NCBI GenBank assembly: GCA_949357655.1
Contig: CASHTG010000005.1
Coordinates: 248,001 to 312,000, forward strand
DNA: 64,000 nt
Reading direction: 5' to 3'
Origin: Parascedosporium putredinis
Taxonomy: Eukaryota; Ascomycota; Sordariomycetes; Microascales; Microascaceae
Position 1 is the stretch's first letter; the number at the start of each line of letters is the position of its first letter. The position numbers and the translations under genes were made by a program. Below are positions 1 to 10,808 of the stretch, one piece after another. Below the pieces are notes generated by a model. The model was not told the origin of the DNA. It saw only the letters and a list, made by a program, of their open reading frames with translations, and did no database searches.

Positions 1-2277
1 GTGAGAAGGGGAAGCGACGGTATCATTGCAACGCGCATCCCAAGCATCAATCCTTCTTCAGAGGTGTGGAGGGTGCAGAGGGTGCAGGGGAAGCGTTGGG
101 CTGAGCGGAGAACCCGTCAAGAGCACAGAGCACAGAGCACAGAGCACAGAGCACAGGGCACGGCTGGGAGGTGGAGGGGTGGCGGGACATGGGGTAAGGG
201 TAACACAGGACGCACTAGCGCACTGTACTTGGTACCAAAACGCACCCTGTGGTTGCAATGTACTTTGCTCCCACCGGGGGCTCTCGTCGAGTTTCGAGGG
301 TTGCCCCTTTCCCCTTCGAATTTTTGATATTACCACCTGCAGCTTGGCCAGGGCGTTGGCTGACTGGCCGAGTCTTGCTCTGAAAGCACCAGCCACCCTC
401 CCCTTTCGCTTTCGCAGCATTCGAACCCACCATCTCAGGTTGTAGCGTAGCCCACTTTATTTTGCCCATGTACTTGTACGTTGGGAGGATCAAGCAGCAC
501 AGCGCCGGGCAAAAAGAAGTAGTCAAGGTCGTGCAGAGCGTGGTGGCACATTTTGGATGTGGAGAGACGGAGAGGGTAGTGGCTTCTCCACCCTGACCTA
601 CCACGCCGTGGCCGGCCAACCTGAGGCCAGAAGCAGAAGCGGGCTAGACGTCAACCTCAACACTGGGTCTCGTGTCGCAACACGGTTTACCTCCCTCCCC
701 CCCGCTTCTTGCGAACTCTCCTCCTCTTATTTGCTTGTTCAACTCTTTGGACGCTTGATATCACCTTTTCTCTTCCCTTCTTCAATCCCTGGCCTCTTGG
801 TCAAACTTCCCATCGACGAGCGTTGTGCCTGGCCGCCCTTTTTCTTTTTCCTTTTTCTTTTTCCTACCCCCGGTGCTCTTGTTCTTCTTCTTCCCGTTCC
901 CTTTTTCCTTCTCACCGCCTGCCGCCGACAGAACAGCCTAGCTTAGCCCGCCCTGTAACCCACCGGTCGCGGGTCTTCAACATTGGTCCTGTCGCGCCGT
1001 CGCTTGTCAGCTCTCTTCGTGTATTTCGGGCGTCCCCTCCGGACGATGGGCAGCGCATAGAGAACAAGCCTTCCTTAGACCAAGCCTCTTTGTTGCATTA
1101 TTTCTCCGGCACGGGGATTTTTTTCTGATTCAGTGCGAGGGATCGGCGCAAAACACAGAAATAGAGACAGAGAAAGATACAGCCAGGCGAGGCATGAATT
1201 CTCCGTTTTCCCTGCTAAGCATTGTGTATCCTCTTTGTGCGAGCAACTTTGGCGTCGCTACCGTCGCCGCGCCTCTCTTCGTTCTTCCGACTCGACGATA
1301 TTTTTCCCACTCCGTCCGCGCCTTCTGTTAGAGGACCTGGTTTAGATTTTCCGTCCTCACATCCACACGACTTCAACTCTAGCCTTCTTTTGGTTATTCT
1401 CCCTCTTCTCTCGGGACCGACGACACCAAACTTCACCCCATCCGCTAAAACCCCTGATACCCAACTAAACCCGCCGACGAGGTTATTCTGACGGACGCAT
1501 TTCGCTACTGCCCCGACCGAGTCGCCGCGCTGGCAACTGCACTTCGCTCTTGTCAATTCGTGGCTTTTTTGTACCTCGCGGGACTAGAGCACCTCTGCCC
1601 AAACCTCAACTCAGCGTGCCCCTTCTGCGATTGTTCTAGACTGTGAAATACACCACCCGAGTCTGGAACATTTTCCCCAGTGTCTAGGGTTGGTAAGTGG
1701 TCAGATGGTTCAGAACCCCCTTCCCCTTCATCATTTCACCGCATGTTAGCAGTTTGGTGGGTCTTCCGAAACCTCTGGTGTGTCCCGTCCGTTGCGGGGA
1801 ACATCTGTGGAGATCGTCGCCCTTTATTGCTTTCCCATGGTCGGCCGACCTCTCCAGTTTCTTGCTCCTTCCACCTGCACATGCCCTGAGCTGTTTGCAA
1901 TGTCAATCCCACATTTGGACCTTGTCTGGTATTGCGAAGCTGACGTGCGACGATTGAAATTGCAGGTTCAAGGTCTTTTTAAATAAGGACGACATCTTCC
2001 CCTTTTGCGCCCAACGCATTCGACCGGTTTTCGGCATCGACGACTGATCCCCCGAACTGCGATGCTCCCGGGGCCATAAGACGTACACCGTACTATTTCC
2101 ATTGGCAAGTAAGCTCCCCGGCATCAGCAGACGCTCCGAGCGTTTGGAGTCTTGACTTGAGCGCTACATCCTCTCGGGATCACCTTCCCATACTTAACGA
2201 ACCTCCGCCAAACCCGACCCTCGTGGGCCAGCCTATTGGCACCCTCTCCACCTTACTCTTGATCCAATATTCTTCAC
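1..2277. other. Intergenic region and leader of the PSP1 gene
   Basis: No coding region is supported here. The first 200 bases hold a short tandem repeat. From about 690 to 1480 the plus strand is strongly pyrimidine-rich (long C/T tracts at about 835-905), which is typical of promoters and 5' untranslated leaders of filamentous ascomycete genes and fits transcription toward the PSP1 gene. Open frames in this stretch are low-complexity translations of these tracts and show no domain. I cannot place a transcription start. Confidence 0.6.
122..156. repeat. Five tandem copies of a 7-bp unit (AGCACAG)
   Basis: Five exact copies of AGCACAG follow one another, with a degenerate sixth copy just after. 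It is a minisatellite-like tract outside any gene. Nothing suggests a function, and copy number is likely to vary between isolates. Confidence 0.9.
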
Positions 2278-4920
2278 ATGCCACCAGGACTAGATTACTT
2301 CACGCAACCCCCTCAGATGATGAGCTCAGCAGCTGTGAAGCCCGGCACGCCATCCAAGATTGGCGGCCAGGGCGGGCTGTCATCCGTCCCCCTTCGAGCC
2401 AAGCTATTCTCCTCGAGAAGCTAACCGCGAGGACATTAACCCCCGATTCAGACGCTCTCGCTAGTTCCGACGACGAAGCCGACTCTCGCTTTCTAGAATC
2501 CTCTCAAACAGCTGTGGCGCCACCCCACAAACCCGTTCGCCGAGCATCGTGGCTGCACGACACTTCGCAGCAGATACCTCGACCTAGGAAGGGTTCGTTT
2601 GCGAGCAGCTCGATGTCGCCAACCACTTCACACCCGGGTACCCCGTCGGCCGATAATACAGGAGGTCTTTGGGGCTCCGCCTCGGGAGCCATGATGGGCC
2701 GAGCGCCAGGGTCCTTCCCTTGGGGAACTGCCATCTGGAACAATGAGAGAAAGGAGCCTTCCCGATTGAGCGAGGTTCTTCCATCACCTACCACAGCTAT
2801 CCCTCCCACCTCGGTCAATTCCATGTTTGGACCGGAAACTGGAAGCTTGTCGCAAGCCTCTCCCGGACCTCGAGACCCCGGCGCTGGCTCGCAGTTCCCA
2901 TTTACCATCCCACTTCATCCAACCCCCAAGACCTACCGTTCCCAGTCCTACTCCGTTGGTCAAACGGATCCGGATTCGGCCCCACCCTCGATGAGTTCAT
3001 CAGCTATGCTCGGCCGCTCTCGCCCACATGGCCATGCCGGTATCCAACACCGGCCCTCTCGACCGAGTATGTTGAGCGAAATGTCAAGCGAAAGCGCCCT
3101 TGGGAAAGTCAAAGAAGTGGATGATGATGAAGACGACTCCGAGCACGTGTCCGAACTTCATTATCAGAGTTCTATTCATCAGTCGGCGGAGGCAAAGACG
3201 ATTGAGATGCTCGCTCGAGAAAACGCGATGCTGCGCCAACAACAGTATCATAATGCTCGGCTACGGCCTCGTTCTTCTACGGCTGCTGCTTATGGCATTT
3301 CCGGTAGTTACACCCTCCGGGAGACCGTGCCAGAGGAATCCGAGTATGCGATAGATGAGCTGGATGAGGCGAACGATGCTGTCGACTTGTCGAACCCGAG
3401 GAGGACTTTGAACCGAAGGATGAGCGAGTTCGGACCCAGCGCATTCCGTTCGCCCTTCGGCATGGACTCGCGTAAACACGACTCGGTAAAGAAAGGCATC
3501 TGGCACAGCCAGCTCGGGTTTAGCGGCCTTGGTGATATCCCGCAGAGTCGCCGCCATTCCTTTGCGGATGTACCCACAAGGCAGGCGTCGATCACGTCGC
3601 TCAATGACCATGCCGCGGCCGCGGCCGCTGCTGCTGGCCTTGATATCGGGTCTCAAGATCCTCAAAGTTCGCAGGACTACCCCAGTGCTTATGGAGATGG
3701 GCCCGCGTTTGTTATGGGCGGTGGCGGTAAGTAGCCAAACGTTCCAAATTCCTTGCCTCGAAGAATTTTCTATACTAACGAGGCTATCTAGGCAACCCCT
3801 CCCAGTACCCGCAGGTGCTGGAAATGGCCCAGTCATGGCGCAGCAGTCATATAACGGGCAGTTCCCGTCCCCGTATAGCCTCCAGGGATCATTTAACAAC
3901 CGCGCAACCTCGCCTCACCGCACTCTCTATGGCATGAGCCAACCCCGCCAAAACCAACTGCTGCACATTGTTTACTTCAAGTGTTCGCGCGCCGACGTCT
4001 TCTACATCCAAGAGGGAACTGGCCTAACAGTCAAGCCTGGCGATCTCGTCATCGTGGAGGCCGACCGCGGGACGGACATTGGGACGGTGGTCCGGGACAA
4101 TGTCGATTGGCAGACCGCCAAAGACCTCAAGGAATATTATGCCGAGGAGCACTACAAGTGGCTTATGATGTACTCTCAGAACGCCGCCGCCGTTCAAGAA
4201 GGTGGTGGGGCGAACTTGATGGGTGCCCCGAGCGGTCTTCAAGCGAGTGCTGTCGGCGGCATGGGCCCCTAACCATCATCACATGCAAGACTCGGCTACT
4301 GGCGAGCTCAAGCCGAAGCTTATCAAACGTCTGGCGCAAAGCCATGAGATCCATTCTCTCAGGGAGAAGGAGGGCAACGAGGCCAAAGCTAAGCGCGTGT
4401 GTATGCAGAAGGTCAAGGAGCACGGCCTGAACATGGAGATCCTCGACGCTGAGTTCCAAATGTATGCGCGCACTCCAACATGCATTCCCCCGAGTCTGCA
4501 CTTTCTGGAAGAGGGATGGACACCGTGCTAACAATTCTCACTTACAGGGACTGGAAGAAGCTCACCTTCTATTACTTTGCTGATTCGTACATCAACTTCA
4601 ACTCGCTTGTGACAGACCTCTTCAAGATCTACAAAACCCGTATCTGGATGTCGGCTGTCAACCCCGCATCTTTCGCGAACCCCACCCTTGGCCTTCAGGC
4701 GCCCAGCGGCATTGGACCGGGGGCTGTCGGGGTTGGCCGAGGTGTTGGGCCGGCCGAGCGCCGGCCGAATCAGAGCCAGCAAGAATCCCCGACTGCTCCT
4801 CAGCTTGGGCGAGGGTTTCAGGGGGCTGGATTCGGTCAAGGAGGGTTCTCTGGCAACGATCGCAACGGGCCCCCAGCTTCGAGCTACTCACCTGCGAGTA
4901 GCTTTGGCTATCAACAGCAA

Positions 4921-4951
<31 letters not shown>

Positions 4952-5313
4952 AGCAACAACAACACCAGCAACAGCAACATCCGCAGCATCAACAACACCA
5001 ACAACATCAGCAACACCAGCAACACCAGCAACACCAGCAGCAGCAACAGCAACAACAACAGCCGCAGCAGCAGTACGGTGCAATGGGTTTTGGTGCCGGC
5101 CCCCGCGCCACCACCAACATGTCGTACTACACCGCGAGCGGCCCCAATGGGGACCCCTACGGCGCAGGGTTTTCGCCGCAAAATGACTTTGGAAGCATGA
5201 GACGAGTTCCTGGCCAAGGGCCAAATCCTGGTCCCCATGCTGGCATGTCGCCCTTGGGCGGCCAGCAAGACTGGGTCTCCTCCTTCCAAGGTCTATCCCT
5301 CAACACTCGCTAG
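2278..5313 (+). CDS. PSP1 C-terminal domain protein with a long poly-Gln/His tract
   Basis: The conserved part is the PSP1 C-terminal domain, which reads from about 3950 through 4660 across one intron. Recognisable segments are FKCSRADVFYIQEGTG, IVEADRGTDIG, YYAEEHYKWLMMYSQNA, ELKPKLIKRLAQ, DWKKLTFYYFADSYINF. Yeast Psp1 was found as a suppressor of DNA polymerase alpha defects; the biochemical role of the domain is not settled. Exons as I read them: 2278-3726, 3792-4461, 4548-5313, all with GT-AG ends. I chose ATG 2278 because it gives MPPGLDYFTQ and a sensible N-terminus; an upstream TTG frame from 2157 has no ATG. The N-terminal half is Ser/Pro-rich and disordered-looking. Frame breaks occur near 2410-2450, 3815 and 4269 (CCCC before TAA). 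About 960 residues. The domain call is secure; the molecular role is unknown. Confidence 0.88.
4912..5073 (+). repeat. CAG/CAA repeat encoding 54 residues of Gln with interspersed His and Pro
   Basis: Fifty-four consecutive codons encode mainly glutamine (mixed CAG and CAA), with evenly spaced histidines giving a QQH period in the middle and two prolines. It lies after the PSP1 domain in a Gly/Pro/Ser-rich tail. The mixed codons argue for protein-level selection, or an old repeat, over a freshly expanded pure CAG tract. Confidence 0.95.
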
Positions 5314-7808
5314 TTTCTAGCCTAGCTTGTCGTATAGTGGCGATACCTCCGCATGTAAACGACGACCTCGACGGGTGCGCGAGTTCGCGAGTCATTTGTC
5401 TCTATTCCGCCCCATTCTCTGTATTTTCCCATTACAACAACTTTTCCAGCTGGCTCAAGATTACGATCGCTTTTGCTCTCCTCTGCGGGGGCTATTGAGC
5501 CTGATAACGACATTACCTTGCATCGTTATCCCGATTACTTCCCTTTACGGTCGGCAGCGCCAACCGATCACGAGGCCCTCGTCTTTTTCATTCCACGAAC
5601 CACACTCGAGAATGTGACAAAAGATGAGAGGTCTACCATAACATGATATAGACGGCTTCATAGAGACGAGAAAAGTTTGGTCTCGATTTTGCGACGGTTG
5701 ACACCACTACCCTGACTGTGGCTGGGGACAAGAGGAGATGGGGGTGTGGCGCTAGAGATGAAGACGCACGCAAAGCAGAGGGAGAGCAAGAGATGTCGTT
5801 CGCGTGCGCATGTTTGACACTGGGGGCGGATGAGGGTGAGGTCAGACACATTTCACTCCGAGTTGTATTTGTGCGATTGCGTCCCACGACGACCCCGAGA
5901 TACCGGGGCTGGCGGAGAAATTTATTTTCGATTGCGGTGATATCAACACTCCACACGGCACCCACCTATGTCTCACTTCACCACAGCTACTCCCGGTGGG
6001 CACAGCCGCCACTACCATGCGACACACTCGTCATAAGTGCTGCCGCACCTATCATCCACGCTACTCGTCTATATCGCATACTTTCACGTTGGGGGAGGGG
6101 GTGTCTGGAGTCGAAGGCTCCCGAATGTGGCTCGCCGGTTGCATCTTAGCCTCTGACCTTCACCTCTTGCGATCTTTGTCCTTCAAATCTTCCGTCTTAC
6201 ACGAAAACGCGCCTCGGGCCAAACAGGGGGTTAATGATACATCGTCGACGGAAAACCACCACAGACAGCGCTTCCGGTTTTTTTGCGACTGCTTTTCTAA
6301 ACTTTTGATTTTCTTCTTGTTTGAAGGGTTTGCTATACTGTTCTATACCGCGGATACCTGACTACCATAGACAAAGATTTCCTCTTCCGTCTTGTTCGTC
6401 TCCTAAAGATGATTTGTTCTTTTTTTTTTTTTTTTTTTCGGCTTTCCTCTTTCTTCTCCTTTTTCTTCCTTCCTTTGCCTCTCGCTCATTTAGGCAAAAG
6501 CGACCTCAGGTATGGCTTGCCCGCGACTTTTCAGCGCCAAGCCTTCTGATGGATGAGCTTTATCGCTATGTTTTTCTTCCTCCAAACGATAGAGGGGTTT
6601 CCACCTCCCCCACTCCCCTTCTCTGTTCCCCCTTCTATAGAAGCTGAAGCAGTGCGGGCGGGTAAACTGGAGATATGGATGTGGGCTGTCTAGAGTGTTT
6701 GCCTGTCGTTGTCTCTACCCCGGAATCAAACACTCAATTCCTACCAACCCATCTCGACTTTGGCAACATTGTGGCCCTCTTGCCTTTTCTCTTTTTCTTC
6801 TCTTTTTGGCTTACCTTTCCTTCATGTTTTTCTCTATCTCTCACATCTTGACTGTTGTTTGCTACACTTGTTATCTTGTATCTCCTATATTTGCTGCTTT
6901 CTTGTTTGCTTTTCTTTCTGCTTCCCTTATGACAGAGCTGGGAGAATGATACATTGCGACTGACTGAAAGTCATCCTGCTGATTTATTTGCCCTTGCCCT
7001 CTTTTTCACCTTCTAAACTTTGTCCTATTGTTGGGTGTTTTGATTGATACACTTTGGTGGAACCTGGACGTCTTTGCGTTTCACACTTCAGCCTTCTTTC
7101 TGGGGGCCTCTTTTTCTTTTCTTCTTTTCAAGATCGTATTCCTTGGCCTGTTCTCACTTTCTTCTCTTCTTTTTCTTTTCTTTTTCCAAAAGACAGGTAT
7201 TCAGACAGATAGATAGGATGGATAATGTGCGGAAATTGATGATGCGGTTATGACCTCCTTCCACACCTAAGCGATCAAGTTCTCCCTCTGCTTGCTATCG
7301 GTGCCCACGCTTTGCCACGAACACGTGTAAACAATGAGGGGACCGAGACCCGGGTTGGTGGGGCGATTAATAGAGGAAATGACTTGGCTTACACGCCAGG
7401 CCATGTCTGTCGTTGTTGCCCCACTAGTAGCGTGCTTACTCCCTTTTCAAAGATGGAAAAGAGCGATGGAGTGCCGATGGAGCTCCGTAGGAGAGGGAAG
7501 TCGCGATGGCCAACTGATCCATGGATGTAAGAGGTTGGTCGTCGTAGGCGGGCCACACCTCTTCGCATCGGGGGAAGGAGAAGCCCGGCTAAGCTAAGGC
7601 ACGGAGGGCGGGGCTAAGACTAGAGCTTGGGTTTGAGGGGTGCTCCGTATCCTAGATTCAATCCATTCTTACCCAAGATCCTACTTTCACTAACGGGTCG
7701 GCAAGAGTCTAGGTGTGGATTTGGCGAGTCTAGGTATATTATCTGACGAAGCAAGCTTTGCTTTCCCGCTTTCAACTACCCCCGAGTTCTCCGCTAGCTT
7801 GTCTCGCC
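5314..7808. other. Intergenic region (3' flank of PSP1 gene, 5' flank of next gene)
   Basis: No coding region is supported over these 2.5 kb. The plus strand is T- and C-rich from about 6280 to 7200 and includes a run of 19 T at 6420-6438. Short open frames here translate to hydrophobic or Ser/Phe-rich low complexity, as expected from T-rich DNA. No RNA gene is recognised. Confidence 0.6.
6420..6438. repeat. Poly-T tract of 19
   Basis: A mononucleotide run of 19 T in a T/C-rich intergenic stretch. Its true length is uncertain given the homopolymer-length problems seen throughout the window. Confidence 0.9.
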
Positions 7809-8915
7809 ATGGCTCCGAAGCGGGTACCCGTGAAGCGCAAGGCTGTTCATAGCGGAGGTAAGACGAATGAGACTGGTAGCTACGAAGTAGATACTTTTTG
7901 GTATTGGTTCTATATCCTTACACTTGCACCCAGACTTCGATAGCGATTTGTCGGACCACCCCCGTCACGAGTTACGAAGAAGGGAAAGAAAACGAGGAGA
8001 CTGCTCACTCGTCGATCTCCGAGGCTTCAGACCAAAGTTGTTGAAGCTGAGGCCGACGGTCCAAGAGCTGGACCTAGCCTCAGGTCCCCTAGGCTAGAGG
8101 CAGGGCAAGAGGGATCGGACTCAGACTTGGACTCGACAGGGTAAGTGCGAAGTGCGAAATATGTGATGAGCAGAAAAGGTGGCTGAAAAGGGATACTTTC
8201 AGGGATGCTTTTGAAAAGATGACCCATGCTGCGCTACAACCCAAGTCTGACCTACACCAATCAAAGAGCTCGGCCAAATTCCTCGCCAGATTTCGAGAGC
8301 AGCGGGCGATGGAAAAGGTGGAGTTAGCTAAGTATGCGCAAGAGAAGATGGCCGAGATGTAAGTGGGCCGTCTACGCTTGGTCATTTGGTGCCTTTCTAA
8401 AGACGACGATGTTCTAGGGATGACTTCACCGACACCTTTATCAAGGAAACGAGCGCAAAGTACTCGAATCTGTTGGGACTATTGGGATCTTCTCCAGATA
8501 CACCTCGTCGGCTGGAATCGCACCCTCTTTACAAGCAAGGCCAGGAAGTCGTAGGTTTGTTCCAGGATATCTTGAAGCAATATGAAGACGCGAATAAAGT
8601 CATCCGGGTAGAGGCGTATCCTTTGCCGATCTCGCCGAGTGATGACGATTGCACTCAGGTTCGAGAAATCATCAACATGGCGGCTAGACTTGGCGAAATG
8701 GCCATCGACGGTGCATTCAGAGTCTCTTCAGACGATCCCCAAGGACTCCAGGGTGCCAGAATCCCCCTCCCAGAACTGATAAGGAAAGGATTGCCCACTC
8801 CTTTTGAAGAAAAGTCTCGCGTCGCTCGACGAGAAGCCATGGGGTGCGGGAACCTGGAGTGTTTTTGAAGCATGTCACGAGCTTTCAAGAGTTACTCACG
8901 GAGGTGGCTAGCTAG
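7809..8915 (+). CDS. Unrecognised basic, nuclear-looking protein, four exons
   Basis: Not assigned to any family. Exons 7809-7857, 7934-8140, 8203-8358 and 8418-8915 are joined by introns of 76, 62 and 59 bases with GT-AG ends, and the phases agree. The N-terminus is basic (MAPKRVPVKRKAVHSGG, then KKGKKTRRLLTRRSPRLQ), with RSPRL occurring twice about 30 residues apart, followed by an acidic SDSDLDST patch and a helical, charged C-terminal half (KQGQEVVGLFQDILKQYEDA, REIINMAARLGEMAIDG). The basic start suggests nuclear location; that is inference. Two breaks must be bridged: one at the C run near 7958-7962, one at GGGG 8841-8844. Without the second repair the frame stops at 8868; with it the protein ends FQELLTEVAS at 8915, about 303 residues. 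Gene structure is convincing; function unknown. Confidence 0.72.
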
Positions 8916-9611
8916 AGAAGCCGTCTACAATCAGGGGCCGTGCAAATATCGCGTAAAAGGAAATCTCTCTCTGTACGCTATGCGCACGTCTATTGAGCGC
9001 TACCTAACTAAGACGGAAGACTGTATGAGTGTAGATGTAGCGCGACAAGCGGGCAAAGGACTCCAAAGGGGTACGGGAAAAGGAGGGAATTTAACTCTAC
9101 AAATATTGAGGATCTGTAGATAAGAGAGTATATTTTGCCCGCTGGTTTGAATTGGTTCCTTGGTTTGCGTATATTGGCCGTGGCTCTGGTGCAGCAAGTG
9201 GGGTTTACTCGATTCCCCCGACTCGTGCACGCACTTGTAGTTGATGGGGTGTGGTTGATCTCTTCGGTGAGCGACCTTACCGAGCACGGACCAACAGGTC
9301 ACGAGACCAAGGGATGTCAAGTCGAGCTAAACCCGTTAGGGAACTGTGCAGCCCACAAACCTATGCCCGCACCAAAATCCAAGTGTGATAAGGGTAAATC
9401 TTCCATTTCAGAGGAAAACTTTTGAACCCTCCCAAATCCGACCTCCGACGAATTTACTAACCCCCTCAACTATCGACCACAGGGAAAAATCGATAGACAA
9501 CCGGTTTGTTCAAACACCTCCTCTCCAATTCCCGCGAGGCCTCTATTTGGCAATTCTTGTTTTATTTTGCTAACCCATTGCCTGTGTCGCCTGCCCGCTT
9601 GCTCAGCCAAA
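8916..9611. other. Intergenic region and L15 promoter/leader
   Basis: No coding region is supported. Just before the L15 start, TTGCTAACCC followed by a pyrimidine-rich stretch and CTCAG (ending about 9605) looks like a branch point and 3' splice site, so the L15 transcript may carry an intron in its 5' untranslated region. I cannot fix the matching donor. The start context CAAAATGG is a good fungal initiation context. Confidence 0.45.
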
Positions 9612-10808
9612 ATGGGTGCCCTCAAGTATGTCGAAGAGCTTCAGAAGAAGAAGCAGTCCGATGTGATGCGCTTCCTTCTCCGAGTCCGATGCTGGGAAGT
9701 ACGTTGAGTCCAACAAACCCTCCGAATACCTAGACGCACACGCATACATTCGTATACGCATACACAACTTTTGTGGGCGAGACGGGATTGCCTTGTGATA
9801 CCCCTCTCCTCTTCTCTCGTTTCTCGGACGGCCCCGCCTGTCTGCCCTTGGTCTCTGAACATGACCCTTCACTCTAGTCCACGGTCTATATCCTTGTCTT
9901 GAAAAAGAGAGAAGGATTGGACGGCGGCCTGGATTGGAGGGTGTGTTACGAGTCGCCGAGGGTCTCCATGGCTGCAGCGGACCTGAAGAGACGCAAGCCC
10001 TAGAAATGGGTGCTTGTGGACACAGAACAACGAGAGACATGCCTAGAGGAGGCAAGGGCGGAAGCAGGCAAACAAACCCCGTCCGCCTTTGCTATACAGT
10101 CGTTGAACATCTTGCTGAGACTGCATCAATATAGCTCCGTCAGTTGAACGTCTGCCATCGTGCCAGCCGTCCCTCGCGCCCCGACAAGGCCCGCCGTCTC
10201 GGATACAAGGCCAAGCAGGGCTACGTTATCTACCGCATCCGCGTCCGCCGTGGTGGCCGCAAGAAGCCCGCCCCCAAGGGTGCCACTTATGGTACGTTTT
10301 CCTTGTCCTCTTTTCTTCCCATTTTCCTCCCTCGTTTTGAGAGTGGGGGAAAATTCAGTGATAGAGTGGGGAAAGAAAAAAATCGAGGTCACAGAACCTA
10401 CCAAAGGATATCAATACTAATCCGAGGTTACTCATAACAGGCAAGCCCACCAACCATGGTGTTAACCAGCTCAAGTACCAGCGCTCCCTCAAGTCTACCG
10501 CTGAGGAGCGTGTCGGCCGCCGCTGCGCTAACCTCCGCGTCCTCAACTCGTACTGGATCAACGAGGACTCTACGTACAAGTACTACGAAGTCATCCTCGT
10601 CGACCCCCAGCACAAGGCTATCCGCCTCGATCCCCGCATCAACTGGATCGTCAACCCCGTCCACAAGCACCGCGAGTCTCGTGGCCTCACCGCCACCGGC
10701 AAGAAGTCCCGTGGTCTCAACAAGGGCCATCGTTACAACAACACTCGTGCTGGCCGCAGGAAGACCTGGAAGCGCCACAACACCCTCCAGCTCTGGCGCT
10801 ACCGATAA
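9612..10808 (+). CDS. rpl15: 60S ribosomal protein L15 (eL15)
   Basis: Structural protein of the large cytosolic ribosomal subunit. Exons 9612-9698, 10135-10291 and 10441-10808 give exactly 204 codons (203 residues plus stop), the normal length of eukaryotic L15. The translation matches the family throughout: MGALKYVEELQKKKQSD, FLLRVRCWE, RPDKARRLGYKAKQGYVIYR, IRVRRGGRKK, NSYWINEDSTYKYYEV, GLNKGHRYNNTRAGRRKTWK, ending LWRYR. The first intron interrupts the conserved CWE-LRQLN junction in phase 0 and, at 436 bases, is long for a filamentous fungus. The second (149 bases) has a clear TACTAA-type branch site at about 10415. This is the only gene of the window with no frame break. Codon use is biased to C-ending codons, as expected for a highly expressed gene. 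Confidence 0.98.

Noticed and set aside
400..500. GGTTCGAA-like sequence on the minus strand, as in the T-arm of a tRNA
   Set aside because: Flanking bases do not pair as a T-arm, and no acceptor, D-arm or anticodon stem can be formed around it.
2157..2277. N-terminal extension of the PSP1 protein from 2157
   Set aside because: The frame begins at TTG, not ATG, and is not the frame of the ATG at 2278 that gives a plausible start.
9790..9865. C-box-like GTGATAC and D-box-like CTGA in the first L15 intron (box C/D snoRNA)
   Set aside because: The C box matches only partly and the ends do not form a terminal stem.
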